Shown one piece after another: positions 45,257 to 54,302 of a stretch of 64,000 nt of DNA. Source of the stretch: Streptomyces sp. NBC_00483 (GTDB taxonomy: Bacteria > Actinomycetota > Actinomycetes > Streptomycetales > Streptomycetaceae); assembly GCF_036013745.1 (NCBI RefSeq), contig NZ_CP107880.1, forward strand, positions 5,952,001 through 6,016,000, given 5' to 3'. How positions within the stretch are numbered: position 1 is the stretch's first letter; the number at the start of each line of letters is the position of its first letter. The position numbers and the translations under genes were made by a program. Below the pieces are notes generated by a model that was not told the origin of the DNA, searched no databases, and was given only the letters and a program-made list of their open reading frames with translations.

Positions 45257-45268
45257 ACGCCGAAGGTA

Positions 45269-45288
45269 CGGAGTGAGCGCTCACTCCG
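45269..45288. promoter_or_regulatory. TetR operator palindrome
   Basis: Perfect 20-bp palindrome CGGAGTGAGCGCTCACTCCG, 12 nt upstream of the TetR ATG. Confidence 0.75.
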
Positions 45289-45299
45289 TCAAGCGGTTG

Positions 45300-45350
45300 G
45301 AGCCCTTCCCTTGTGGCGAGGGCCCGCAGGGTCCGGGGCAGAGCCCCGCG
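45300..45350 (+). repeat. Dispersed intergenic repeat, copy 10 (degenerate left flank)
   Basis: Core GGGTCCGGGGCAGAGCCCCG preserved; the left flank AGCCCTTCCCTTGTGGCGAG is a variant. It lies 4 nt beyond the stop codon of the XRE-type gene. Confidence 0.75.
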
Positions 45351-45354
45351 ACGT

Positions 45355-46269
45355 CTACAGCTTCGCCCGCAACGAGTCGTCCACACCCCAACTCGCAAGC
45401 AGCCGCAGCGCTTCCGCCGATGCCGTACCCGCCTCCGCGTGGTACACGGACAAGAACTGCCCGTCATCGTCCGGCAAGTGCAACGTCTCGTACGCGAGCG
45501 TCAGTTCACCCACCAGAGGGTGCCGCATCCGCTTCACGCCGTGGCCCTTCTCCTTCACGTCGTGCGTGGCCCACAGCCGCCTGAACTCCTCGCTCTTGAC
45601 GGAGAGTTCACCGACGAGCGCCGACAGCTCCGGGTCCTCGGGATTGCGCCCCGCGTACAGCCGCAGAAAGCTGACCATGTCGGTCGCCTTGGAGTCCCAG
45701 TCGACGAACAGCTCCCGGTAGTCCGGGTTCAGGAACGTGAGCCGCGCCCAGTTCCGCTCGGCGCGCGGCATGCGCCCCCAGTCGCCGAAGAGCGCCGCCG
45801 CCATCCGGTTCCAGGCGAGGATGTCCGAGCGCGCCCCGCCGATGTAGGCGGGCACGCCGTCCAGCGAGTCGAGCAGGTGGCGCAGCGCCGGCCGCACCTG
45901 CTGCTGCCGCTTCGGCGCCGGCGACCTGCGGCGCTGCCGCGTCGGGCTCGCCAGGTGGACGAGGTGCGCGTGCTCGGTGTCGCTGAGCCGCAGGGCGCGC
46001 GCGATCGCGTCGAGCACCTCCGCCGACACATTGCGCCCGTTGCCCTGCTCCAGGCGTGTGTAGTAGGCGACCGAGACCCCGGCGAGCTGCGCCAGCTCCT
46101 CGCGCCGCAGGCCCGGCACCCGCCGGTGCCGCCCCATCGAGGCGAGCCCCACGTCCTCGGGCTTGAGCCGGGCCCTCCGGGTGCGCAGGAACTCGCTCAG
46201 CTCGGCGCGCCGGTCCAGATGGTCCGGGCGGTCCGCCGCCGGTTCCCTGGCCGCATCGTTCTCGTCCAT
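45355..46269 (-). CDS. XRE-family regulator with MmyB-like domain
   Basis: A 304-aa regulator. The helix-turn-helix is RREELAQLAGVSVAYYTRLEQGN (about 68-90) with an upstream LRTRRARLKPEDVGL; the rest is the MmyB-like ligand-binding domain (SDILAWNRMAAALFGDW). The ATG at 46269 begins after a 20-bp palindrome. It is divergent from the alcohol dehydrogenase gene 128 bp away, the usual arrangement for this family and its oxidoreductase target. Confidence 0.9.
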   Translation of the reverse strand: MDENDAAREPAADRPDHLDRRAELSEFLRTRRARLKPEDVGLASMGRHRRVPGLRREELAQLAGVSVAYYTRLEQGNGRNVSAEVLDAIARALRLSDTEHAHLVHLASPTRQRRRSPAPKRQQQVRPALRHLLDSLDGVPAYIGGARSDILAWNRMAAALFGDWGRMPRAERNWARLTFLNPDYRELFVDWDSKATDMVSFLRLYAGRNPEDPELSALVGELSVKSEEFRRLWATHDVKEKGHGVKRMRHPLVGELTLAYETLHLPDDDGQFLSVYHAEAGTASAEALRLLASWGVDDSLRAKL

Positions 46270-46281
46270 GCTGTCCAGTAT

Positions 46282-46301
46282 TCCCGGTCGTACGACCGGG
46301 A
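46282..46301. promoter_or_regulatory. 20-bp palindrome between XRE regulator and alcohol dehydrogenase genes
   Basis: Perfect palindrome TCCCGGTCGTACGACCGGGA, 12 nt upstream of the XRE start. A second element, CCAGT-N9-ACTGG, lies just beyond. Candidate operators for divergent control. Confidence 0.65.
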
Positions 46302-46397
46302 GCCTGACCCCACCAGTAGTAGGACCACTGGACGTACGCAAAGCGGTGACCTGCGCATACTTTGCCGATCGGGCGCGGTGGGCGCACGCTTGGAGCC

Positions 46398-47441
46398 ATG
46401 ACCACGACTGTTGCCGCATACGCCGTTCCCAGCGCCAAGGCCCCGCTGGAGCGCACCACCATCGAACGCCGCACTGTCGGCGAGCACGACGTACTGATCG
46501 ACATCAAGTTCGCCGGAATCTGTCACTCCGACATCCACCAGGCCCGTGAGGGCTGGGGCGAGGCCATCTTCCCGATGGTGCCGGGGCACGAGATCGCCGG
46601 TGTCGTGGAGGCCGTCGGCGCGGGCGTCACCAAGTACAAGGTCGGCGACCGGGTCGGCGTCGGCTGCATGGTCGACTCCTGTGGCGAGTGCGAGCCCTGC
46701 AAGTCCGGGTTCGAGCAGCACTGCGTCAAGGGCAACGTCCAGACGTACAACGCCGTCGGCAAGGACGGCGAGCCCACCTACGGCGGCTACTCGCAGAAGG
46801 TCGTCGTCACCGAGGGTTTCGTCGTCGGCATCCCCGAGGGCCTCGCCCTCGACGTGGCCGCGCCGCTGCTCTGCGCCGGCATCACCACGTACTCCCCGCT
46901 GAAGCACTGGGGCGCGGGCCCCGGCAAGAAGGTCGCGGTCGTCGGTCTCGGCGGCCTCGGCCACATGGGAGTCAAGATCGCGCACGCGCTCGGCGCGGAG
47001 GTCACCGTCCTGTCGCAGTCGCTGCGCAAGAAGGACGACGGCCTGAAGCTGGGTGCCGACCACTACTACGCGACGAGCGACCCGAAGACCTTCGAGGAGC
47101 TCGCGGGCACCTTCGACGTCATCCTCTCCACGGTCTCCGCGCAGGTGGACTTCGGCGCCTACCTGGGCCTGCTCAAGACGGGCGGCGCCCTGGTGAACGT
47201 CGGCGCCCCCGAGGAGCCGATCTCCCTCAACCTGTTCTCCCTCATCGGCGGCAACAAGGTGCTCGCCGGCTCCATGATCGGCGGCATCGCCGAGACCCAG
47301 GAGATGCTCGACTTCTGCGCCGAGCACGGCCTCGGCGCCGAGATCGAGCTGATCGAGGCGAGCCAGGTCAACGAGGCGTACGAGCGGGTCCTCGGCTCGG
47401 ACGTGCGCTACCGCTTCGTGATCGACGCGGCGACCATCTGA
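46398..47441 (+). CDS. Zinc-dependent alcohol dehydrogenase (AdhC/YahK-like)
   Basis: A 347-aa medium-chain dehydrogenase. Catalytic zinc ligands are in GICHSDIHQ (Cys41 region) and GHEIAG; structural zinc Cys cluster is [15 protein letters not shown]; the NADP-binding fold is [12 protein letters not shown]. The overall pattern fits YahK/cinnamyl-alcohol-dehydrogenase-type aldehyde reductases using NADPH. The ATG at 46398 is preceded by GGAGCC. Probably under control of the divergent XRE regulator. Confidence 0.93.
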   Translation: MTTTVAAYAVPSAKAPLERTTIERRTVGEHDVLIDIKFAGICHSDIHQAREGWGEAIFPMVPGHEIAGVVEAVGAGVTKYKVGDRVGVGCMVDSCGECEPCKSGFEQHCVKGNVQTYNAVGKDGEPTYGGYSQKVVVTEGFVVGIPEGLALDVAAPLLCAGITTYSPLKHWGAGPGKKVAVVGLGGLGHMGVKIAHALGAEVTVLSQSLRKKDDGLKLGADHYYATSDPKTFEELAGTFDVILSTVSAQVDFGAYLGLLKTGGALVNVGAPEEPISLNLFSLIGGNKVLAGSMIGGIAETQEMLDFCAEHGLGAEIELIEASQVNEAYERVLGSDVRYRFVIDAATI

Positions 47442-47518
47442 GCGCCTCCCGCACATCACATCGGTCATGACGTCATGGCCTTCATGACCTGAGAGGTCAT
47501 GGCCGCCCTCCCCGGGCC

Positions 47519-47556
47519 CCGGCAGGATCGTCCTCGTACCCACCAGATCCTGCCGG
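47519..47556. promoter_or_regulatory. Inverted repeat CCGGCAGGATC-N16-GATCCTGCCGG
   Basis: 11-bp arms ending 20 nt before the DUF1330-type gene. Just upstream, 47463-47503 holds several GGTCATG/CATGACC copies, including CATGACC-N6-GGTCATG. These may be a terminator of the dehydrogenase gene or operators for the next gene. Confidence 0.5.
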
Positions 47557-47576
47557 ACCCGAGGGAGGGCTCTTTC

Positions 47577-47918
47577 ATGACCGCCTACGCGATCGCCGTA
47601 CTCGGCACCACGCCCGGAGCGCCGCACCCCGACGTCCTCACGTACATCGAGCGCGTCCAGTCCACGTTCACCCCGTACGGCGGCCGCTTCCTGGTCCACG
47701 GCAAGAAGGGGGAGTGGATGGAGGGGGAGCCGCCCGGCGGCATCGTGATGATCGAGTTCCCCGACCTGGAGGCGGCCCACGCCTGGTACGCGTCCCCCGC
47801 CTACCAGGAGATCCTCCCGCTGCGCACCGACCACCTGCCCGGCAGCCTGGTGCTCCTGGACGGAGTGCCGCCGGGGTACGACGCGGCGCGTACGGCCGCG
47901 GCCATGCGCGAGGCGTAG
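47577..47918 (+). CDS. DUF1330-family protein
   Basis: A 113-aa protein of the dimeric alpha+beta barrel fold (AYAIAVLGTTP, YGGRFLVHGKKGEWMEGEPPGGIVMIEFPDLEAAHAWYASPAYQEILPLR). DUF1330 proteins have no well-defined reaction. GAGGGAGGG precedes the ATG at 47577. It is convergent with the large glycosidase gene, 45 bp apart. Confidence 0.88.
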   Translation: MTAYAIAVLGTTPGAPHPDVLTYIERVQSTFTPYGGRFLVHGKKGEWMEGEPPGGIVMIEFPDLEAAHAWYASPAYQEILPLRTDHLPGSLVLLDGVPPGYDAARTAAAMREA

Positions 47919-47963
47919 GCCCAAGGACCCAACGGCCCGGTCGCGAACGGCGTCACGCTCGCC

Positions 47964-50837
47964 CTACGGGACGCGCCGCGGCCGTACCCCGTCGAGCGTC
48001 GGCGCGACCGGTCGCATCAGCCCGTCCGCCCCGAACGTGACGCGGTCGATGGTGGTCTCGCGGTGGGTGCCGTCGCCGCCGGGCATCCCGAACCGGTGGT
48101 AGGCGATGTACCACTCGTCGGTGCCGGGCACGCGGAGCAGCGAATTGTGCCCGGTGCCGAGGATCCCCTGGGCCGGATCCTTCTCCAGCACCACGCCGCG
48201 GTTGGTGAACGGCCCGTACGGCGAGTCGGACGTGGCGTACCCGACGCGGTAGTTCTCGCTGCGGGTGTCGTCGATCGAGTACGTGAGGTGGTACAGGCCG
48301 CCTCGCCGCACCATGAACAACCCTTCCCGGAAGTCCTCAAGTCCCTTGATCTGTCGTGCTTTTGACGGGACGTACGACGTCATGTCGTTCTCGTCCAGCG
48401 GTACCACCCACGCCGAACCGTTGCCCCAGTACAGATACGTCTGCCCGTCGTCGTCCGTGAAGGCGGCGGGGTCGATGGCCTGTCCGTCGCCGTCCGGGTT
48501 GGCGGCGATCAGAACCTTCCCGCTGTCGGTGAAAGGACCCGTGGGCGAGTCGGCCGTGGCGACCCCGATCTTCGCCTCGGCGCAGTAGTAGAAGTAGAAC
48601 CGCCCGTCCTTCTCGGCGATGGTCGGCGCCCAGGCGCGGGACTCGGCCCAGCTCACGTCCTTGCCGAGGTCGAGGATGACCCCGCGATCGACCCAGTGGA
48701 CGAGGTCCTTCGACGACCAGACGCTGAAGGTCGTACCGCTCCAGCCGTCGAACCCGTCGTTGGTCGTGTAGAGGTAGTAAGTCCCCCCGAACGCGACGAT
48801 GTTGGGATCGGCGTGGAAGCCGGGCAGTACCGGCGTCCGCATCTCCACGGCCGACACCTTCCATTTGCGCCGCTCGCCGGCCGCCGAGGTGACGGTGTAC
48901 GTGACGGGCCGCCGCAGGTCCACCCGCTTGCCGCTCGCCGGGCTGATCCGGGCGCCGGGCGCGAGAGTGAACTCGGGTCGCAGGGCGCGCAGTTGCGTGC
49001 CCGGCTCGACCGGCAGCACGACGGTCGACCCGTCGCCCTCGATGACGGCGGGCACCTTCAGCTCCTTCGCCTCCACGCCCCGGATGCGGGTGGCGTTGGC
49101 GGGCAGCGCGGCGATCTCGTCGGCGGACAGGGCCCGGTTGTAGAGCCGTACGTCCCGCAGCCGCCCCTTCAGGGTGTGGTCGGAGGCGTACTGGGACCGG
49201 CCCAGATAGTTGGCCGTGGTGCGCCCGCCGCCGATGTCCGAGGGCATGAGGGTGACGGCGCTGTTCCGGGCGGCGACCGCACCGTCGAGATACAGCAGCG
49301 CGGTGTCGCCGTCGACGGTGTACGTGACCTGGGCCCAACGCCCGCGCGCCAGCCCGGTGTCGGACGCGGCGGCCTGCTCCTTGCTCCAGTTCCCGTCGGA
49401 CAGGGCGGCCCGGAAGCCGCTGTCGGCACTGCCGCCCGTGGCGAAGAGATAGCCGTCGCCGGAACCGGTGGAGGAGGCGGTGTTCCCGAACCCGTACAGG
49501 AAGTACGGCGTCGCCTGGTCGCTGTCGACCCACACCTCGGCGGCGACGGTCACCGAGTCCACGCCGGCCAGCATGTTGTCGGGCAGCTTCACGTGTCCGC
49601 TCGCGCCGCCGAGCACGAGGGCGCCGTCGTCCCAGTCGGCGTCCCCTGCCGCGGTGCCGTGATAGCCGTGCCCGGAAGTGTCCTTCGCGTCGCTGCCGAG
49701 CGGCCAGTGGGCGACGAGCCCGTCGGCGTCGGCGCGCACGGGAGCGACGCCCCACTTGGCGTCGACCCGGTCGAACTCCGCACGCGTCAGCGGGAGTACG
49801 GTCCCGTGTCGCGGGGCCGCGGGCAGCCGGTAGTCGGCGGATTTCGTCCACTCACCACCCGCCAGATCGGTGGACTCGAAGGGCATGTAGCCGGTGCCGG
49901 TGTAGTCGTCGATGAACAGGTACCACTTCTCTTCACTGTTGGACTTGAAGACGAGCGGCCCCTCGCCCTGCGCCATGGAGCCCATGCCGATGCCCTCGGC
50001 GACGGTCTCCCAGTCCGTGGAGAGCAGGTCCTCGGACTTCTCCTCCAGGATGAACTTCCCGTACGGCGACTGCGACGCCGACCGCTCGTCCTTCGTGAAC
50101 CGGTAGTACGTCCCGTCGTGCGCGATGACGGTGGAGTCGATGACCGAATACCCCGGGTCGTTCCACACCTTGGCCTCGGTGAAGGTCACGAAGTCCGTGG
50201 TCGTGGCGTACAGCATGCGGTTGTACGTGTCGCCGGTGTGCTCCGGGTCGTCCTCGCCGTACAGCTTCGACGCCCAGAAGACGACGTACGCGCCGAGCTC
50301 CTCGCTCCAATACGCCTCGGGCGCCCAGGTGTTGCCCGCGGTCTCCGGCGAGACCCGCACCGACCGCGGCTCGCCCCACTGCACCAGGTCCGCCGACTCC
50401 CACACGATGATCGACCGACTGCCGTGCCGCTGCACGTAGTCCCAGCCGGCCCCGCCATGGATCTTCAGGTCGGTGGCGATGAGAAAGAACTTGTCCCCTT
50501 CGGGCGACCGGATGACGAAGGGGTCGCGCACACCCTTGTCGCCGAGGTCGGAGGTGAGAACGGGCTCGCCTCCATTCAACTCCCGCCAGTGGAGCGGGTC
50601 GTCGCCCCGGCTGAGTGCGAGATGGATCTGCTCACCGTCCGCGCTGCCCTCGCCGGTGAAGTACACGAAGAGATAGCCCTCGTATCCGCCGGCGTCGGCG
50701 CTCCCGGCGCGAGCGCGAGCACTGGCGGGGCTCGGGGAGGCGAGAGTGGAAGCCCCCAGAGTGAGCGCTCCGGCGACGAGGAGGTTCCGTCGGGACAGGA
50801 CGGCGGCGGGCGGACGGGACGTTCCGTTACGGGGCAT
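47964..50837 (-). CDS. Secreted two-propeller glycoside hydrolase (GH43-like) with LamG domain
   Basis: A 957-aa exported enzyme. The N-terminus has a Tat signal (SRRNLLVAGALTLGAS). Residues ~50-360 form a GH43-like five-bladed propeller (RDPFVIRSPEGDKFFLIATD, WAPEAYW); ~380-590 a concanavalin/LamG-type domain (GLVAHWPLGSDAKDTSGHG, FYLDGAV-type); ~600-675 a linker domain; ~680-957 a second GH43 propeller (HADPNIVAFGGTYYLYTT, WAPTI, IDPAAF, REGLFMV). It probably acts on arabinan, xylan or galactan. Both domains show Asp at the first-blade position. No sugar regulator is adjacent. Confidence 0.88.
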   Translation of the reverse strand: MPRNGTSRPPAAVLSRRNLLVAGALTLGASTLASPSPASARARAGSADAGGYEGYLFVYFTGEGSADGEQIHLALSRGDDPLHWRELNGGEPVLTSDLGDKGVRDPFVIRSPEGDKFFLIATDLKIHGGAGWDYVQRHGSRSIIVWESADLVQWGEPRSVRVSPETAGNTWAPEAYWSEELGAYVVFWASKLYGEDDPEHTGDTYNRMLYATTTDFVTFTEAKVWNDPGYSVIDSTVIAHDGTYYRFTKDERSASQSPYGKFILEEKSEDLLSTDWETVAEGIGMGSMAQGEGPLVFKSNSEEKWYLFIDDYTGTGYMPFESTDLAGGEWTKSADYRLPAAPRHGTVLPLTRAEFDRVDAKWGVAPVRADADGLVAHWPLGSDAKDTSGHGYHGTAAGDADWDDGALVLGGASGHVKLPDNMLAGVDSVTVAAEVWVDSDQATPYFLYGFGNTASSTGSGDGYLFATGGSADSGFRAALSDGNWSKEQAAASDTGLARGRWAQVTYTVDGDTALLYLDGAVAARNSAVTLMPSDIGGGRTTANYLGRSQYASDHTLKGRLRDVRLYNRALSADEIAALPANATRIRGVEAKELKVPAVIEGDGSTVVLPVEPGTQLRALRPEFTLAPGARISPASGKRVDLRRPVTYTVTSAAGERRKWKVSAVEMRTPVLPGFHADPNIVAFGGTYYLYTTNDGFDGWSGTTFSVWSSKDLVHWVDRGVILDLGKDVSWAESRAWAPTIAEKDGRFYFYYCAEAKIGVATADSPTGPFTDSGKVLIAANPDGDGQAIDPAAFTDDDGQTYLYWGNGSAWVVPLDENDMTSYVPSKARQIKGLEDFREGLFMVRRGGLYHLTYSIDDTRSENYRVGYATSDSPYGPFTNRGVVLEKDPAQGILGTGHNSLLRVPGTDEWYIAYHRFGMPGGDGTHRETTIDRVTFGADGLMRPVAPTLDGVRPRRVP

Positions 50838-51096
50838 GCGTACCAGTCCTCGGGGTGCGGGGGAGTCCGTGGTGGCGGGGGATGGCAGGGGTGTCGGCGT
50901 TGGCCAGTGAAGAAGTACGCGGTCGCCCGGTCAAGATCCTGGATGCACATTGGTCCGAGAAATCGAAGCTCGATCGAGATCCCGAACGTAAAATGCCGCG
51001 AACTGCCCTACAGTGCCCACCCTTTGAGGTGTCAGGGCCGAGCCCCACGTCGAGCCACCGGCACATCCGGTGAACGGTCCCCTCCGCGACGGCGGG

Positions 51097-52194
51097 TCAG
51101 TGCCGCAGCGTCGCCGGGCTTCCGCCGTTCGCCTCGTAACCGGCGACGGCGAGCGCCCGGTACACGGCGTACGAGGCCGCCGGGTCGTACTCGGCGGTCC
51201 ACGGGATCGCGCCCACGTGGCCGTCGACGTGCACGAGTTGCCGCATCGCCTCGGACCAGCGCTCGCTGCGCACCAGGAAGAACACCAGCAGGTGCCGTAC
51301 GTGCGCGAGCATCGGGTCGTCGGGGCGCGCGGCGTGCACCGCGAACAGCGCCCCGTGCAGCGCCTTCGTGACGACCTCGCTCTCGTAGAACCCGCGCACC
51401 AGGTTCACCTCGGGCACGTGCTCGTACAGCGCGAACAGCGGCAGCGCCGCGAGCAGCGAACCGCGCGGCGCACGCGCGGCGGCGGCCTCGGCGAACGAGA
51501 AGGCCTGCTCGCGCGAGCCGTGCCACTTCTCCGTCCAGTACCGGAGGCCGGCCAGATGCGCGCCCATGTGGCCCGGCGCGGTGTCGAGGATCTTCAGCCA
51601 CAGCTGCTCGAACTCGGCCTGCGAATAGCCGAGTCCGCGCGCGACGGCGAGGTGCGTGATGTGCGGGACGGGGTCGCCGGGAGCCAGCATCGCCGCCTGG
51701 TCACAGGCATTGCGCGCCTCTTCGAGGACGATCCGCTGCTCGTCGGGAGTGCCGCCGCCGCGCCACGCCTGCTGCACGAGGAACTCGGCGAAGACCTGCG
51801 CCCCGCCCGCGTCCTTCGGCGCCTGCGACCGCCACGCGTGCAGCCATCCGGCACCGAGCCGCGGCGTCTGCTGGGCCTCGAGGGCGGCGGCACCGGCGAT
51901 CGCCTGTACCCGCTCCCACCGGGTCTCGGTCTCCTTACCGGTCCCGGCGAGGAGCTGGGAGGCAGCGGTGAAGTCCTGATTGCGCTGCACGACCGACATC
52001 ACGTCGAGCAGATCCTGGTCGGGCCCCGGCAGCCGGACGTCCAGGTCCTCCTGAAGCATGAACCCGTAGTCCGCCGGGTCCGCGGCGTCCGGGGACCCCG
52101 GAGCGACCTGCCGAATCCCGCCGCGGCGCCGCAGCAACTGCGACACCACGAGCCCGATCATGACCGCGGCCATCAGCCCCCAGAGAATTCCCAT
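51097..52194 (-). CDS. TPR-like protein with N-terminal membrane helix
   Basis: A 365-aa protein. A membrane helix (MGILWGLMAAVMIGLVVSQLL) is followed by a helical, Ala-rich region that looks like degenerate TPR or armadillo-type repeats (AWLHAWRSQAP, ARNACDQAAMLAPGDP). I chose ATG 52194 as the start because it begins the helix. No catalytic motif. A common type of Streptomyces hypothetical protein; function unknown. It is divergent from metB 108 bp away. Confidence 0.75.
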   Translation of the reverse strand: MGILWGLMAAVMIGLVVSQLLRRRGGIRQVAPGSPDAADPADYGFMLQEDLDVRLPGPDQDLLDVMSVVQRNQDFTAASQLLAGTGKETETRWERVQAIAGAAALEAQQTPRLGAGWLHAWRSQAPKDAGGAQVFAEFLVQQAWRGGGTPDEQRIVLEEARNACDQAAMLAPGDPVPHITHLAVARGLGYSQAEFEQLWLKILDTAPGHMGAHLAGLRYWTEKWHGSREQAFSFAEAAAARAPRGSLLAALPLFALYEHVPEVNLVRGFYESEVVTKALHGALFAVHAARPDDPMLAHVRHLLVFFLVRSERWSEAMRQLVHVDGHVGAIPWTAEYDPAASYAVYRALAVAGYEANGGSPATLRH

Positions 52195-52301
52195 ATCAAC
52201 AACGCTAACGTGCCGGTCCGACACGGGGTTCCCGGCCACAGTGGCGACAAAAGGGCGCTGCGCCCCACCTCCGCGCGCGCGAGCGCCTACGCTCGGCCCC
52301 C

Positions 52302-53474
52302 ATGAGCGACACGCACAGCCACAGCGGCAGCACCCCGCGCGGCTTCGAGACCACCGCCATCCACGCCGGCAACACGGCCGACCCCGTGACCGGCGCCGTC
52401 GTCCCGCCGATCTACCAGGTCTCCACGTACAAGCAGGACGGCGTGGGCGGCCTGCGCGGCGGTTACGAGTACAGCCGCAGCGCCAACCCGACCCGTACCG
52501 CCCTTGAGGAGAACCTCGCCGCTCTGGAGGGCGGCCGACGCGGCCTCGCCTTCGCCTCCGGGCTCGCCGCCGAGGACTGCCTGCTGCGGACGCTGCTCAG
52601 CCCCGGCGACCACGTGGTCATCCCGAACGACGCGTACGGCGGCACGTTCCGGCTGTTCGCGAAGGTCGTGATGCGGTGGGGCGTCGAGTTCTCGGTGGCG
52701 GACACCAGCGACGTCGAGTCGGTGCGCGCCGCGATCACCCCGCTGACCAAGGCCGTGTGGGTGGAGACGCCCTCCAACCCGCTCCTCGGCATCACCGACA
52801 TCGCGGCCGTCGCCCAGGTCGCCCGCGAGGCCGGGGCCAGGCTCGTCGTCGACAACACCTTCGCCAGCCCCTACCTCCAGCAGCCGCTGGCGCTCGGCGC
52901 CGACGTCGTCGTGCACTCGATGACCAAGTACATGGGCGGCCACTCCGACGTCGTCGGCGGCGCCCTCGTCGTCAATGACCAGGCGCTCGCCGACGACCTC
53001 GCATACCACCAGAACGCGATGGGCGCGGTGGCGGGCCCGTTCGACGCCTGGCTGGTGCTGCGCGGCATCAAGACGCTGCCCGTCCGCATGGACCGGCACA
53101 GCGAGAACGCGACCCGCGTCGCCGAGATGCTCTCCCGCCACCCGCGGGTCACGAAGGTGCTCTACCCGGGTTTGCCCGAGCACCCCGGGCACGAGATCGC
53201 GGCGAAGCAGATGAAGGCGTTCGGCGGCATGGTGTCGTTCCAGGTCGAGGGCGGCGAGGAAGCGGCCGTCGAGGTCTGCAACAGGGCGAAGCTCTTCACG
53301 CTGGGCGAGTCCCTGGGCGGCGTCGAGTCCCTCGTCGAGCACCCCGGCCGGATGACGCACGCCTCCGTCGCGGGCTCCGCCCTGGAGGTCCCCGCCGATC
53401 TCGTACGCCTCTCCGTGGGCATCGAGTCCGTCGACGATCTGCTCGCCGACCTCCAGCAGGCGCTCGACAAGTAG
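52302..53474 (+). CDS. metB: Cystathionine gamma-synthase
   Basis: A 390-aa PLP enzyme of the Cys/Met metabolism family. The PLP-binding Lys is Lys209 in VHSMTKYMGGHSD; ETPSNPLLGITDI, DNTFASPYLQQPL and SLGGVESLVEHP are family signatures. It joins O-succinyl- or O-acetyl-homoserine with cysteine to give cystathionine; in Streptomyces a gamma-lyase activity is also possible. No riboswitch is evident in the 107-bp upstream region. Confidence 0.9.
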   Translation: MSDTHSHSGSTPRGFETTAIHAGNTADPVTGAVVPPIYQVSTYKQDGVGGLRGGYEYSRSANPTRTALEENLAALEGGRRGLAFASGLAAEDCLLRTLLSPGDHVVIPNDAYGGTFRLFAKVVMRWGVEFSVADTSDVESVRAAITPLTKAVWVETPSNPLLGITDIAAVAQVAREAGARLVVDNTFASPYLQQPLALGADVVVHSMTKYMGGHSDVVGGALVVNDQALADDLAYHQNAMGAVAGPFDAWLVLRGIKTLPVRMDRHSENATRVAEMLSRHPRVTKVLYPGLPEHPGHEIAAKQMKAFGGMVSFQVEGGEEAAVEVCNRAKLFTLGESLGGVESLVEHPGRMTHASVAGSALEVPADLVRLSVGIESVDDLLADLQQALDK

Positions 53475-53492
53475 TACTCCCCGTAAAGGAGT

Positions 53493-53747
53493 TCACCAGC
53501 CGGTCAGTTGTGGAGTCGTCTTCGAGGGCGGCTCCACCCACGGCCGCTCGACCGTCGCCCACACGACGAACGTCACGACGGCGACGACCAGCACGAACCA
53601 CATCAGCCGCGACGCCGCCCGGCGCCGCTTGCGCGCGCGGCCGCCCTTGCGCATCGCGTCCGCGCACAGTTCCGTCGGCACCACGGGCGCGGGCCCGCCG
53701 TCGAGCACCGCGCGCACGGCCGCCTCATTGCGCTCCTGGAGACTCAT
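53493..53747 (-). CDS. Small single-pass membrane protein coupled to the sigma-like gene
   Basis: An 84-aa protein: ~48-residue cytoplasmic part (NEAAVRAVLDGG, ADAMRKGGRARKRRR), one helix (LMWFVLVVAVVTFVVWATV) and a short external tail. Its ATG overlaps the upstream sigma-like gene stop as ATGA, so they are co-translated. By position it could be an anti-sigma-like partner, but no zinc motif or known anti-sigma domain is visible. Confidence 0.75.
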   Translation of the reverse strand: MSLQERNEAAVRAVLDGGPAPVVPTELCADAMRKGGRARKRRRAASRLMWFVLVVAVVTFVVWATVERPWVEPPSKTTPQLTGW

Positions 53748-54223
53748 ACCGGGGCCGCCCCTCGCAGTTCGGCGGGCGCGGGGCCGCGCGGCGGGTGCAG
53801 GACGAGGGCCATCGCCCGCGCGTGCACGGTGCGGACGCGCTCCGCGGGCAGCCCGAGCAACGACGCGGTCTGCTCCTCGCCGACCCCTTCGAAGAGCCGC
53901 AGCACGAGGACGAGCCGCTCCTGGGGGCTGAGCAGGCCCAACGCGCCACCACGCGCGCGGTGCTGCCGCCATGAGCCGCGGGCGAACCGGACGGCCAGCT
54001 CCTTGCGCGCGCAGTCGTAGGGATCCTCACCCCGAAGCCGGTCCCAGGAGGCGTACGTTCGGCCGAGGACGGTCGTGAGCAGCTTGCGCGCGCGAGGGTT
54101 GGCGTCCGGCGGCTCCGTCGTCAGGAGCGTCGCGGCACGCAACAGCCGCCCGGCCGCGCCCGCGACGAACGCCTCGAACTCACGGGCCCGGCGGGCGTCA
54201 CGCAACGCCTGCCGTTCTCGCAC
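53744..54223 (-). CDS. Short SigE-family sigma factor-like protein
   Basis: A 159-aa protein resembling SigE-type ECF sigma factors. A region 2-like part (EFEAFVAGAAGRLLRAATLL ... LGRTYASWDRLRG) and a region 4-like part (LLSPQERLVLVLRLFEGVGEEQTASLLGLPAERV, VRTVHARAMAL) are visible, but the EDLVQ motif of region 2 is replaced (ARKLLTTVLG), so it may be a divergent or inactive sigma factor. GTG start assumed. Coupled to the downstream membrane protein by ATGA. Confidence 0.7.
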   Translation of the reverse strand: MRERQALRDARRAREFEAFVAGAAGRLLRAATLLTTEPPDANPRARKLLTTVLGRTYASWDRLRGEDPYDCARKELAVRFARGSWRQHRARGGALGLLSPQERLVLVLRLFEGVGEEQTASLLGLPAERVRTVHARAMALVLHPPRGPAPAELRGAAPV

Positions 54224-54302
54224 CCTTCATATGAGGCCGACCGCGGCTCCCTGGTCAAGAGGCGGGAGCCGCTCATGCCGTACCCGTGCTGCCAGGGAAC
54301 CG

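Noticed and set aside
52195..52301. Possible SAM or other riboswitch before metB
   Set aside because: No conserved riboswitch-like structure or paired elements seen in the 107-bp gap.
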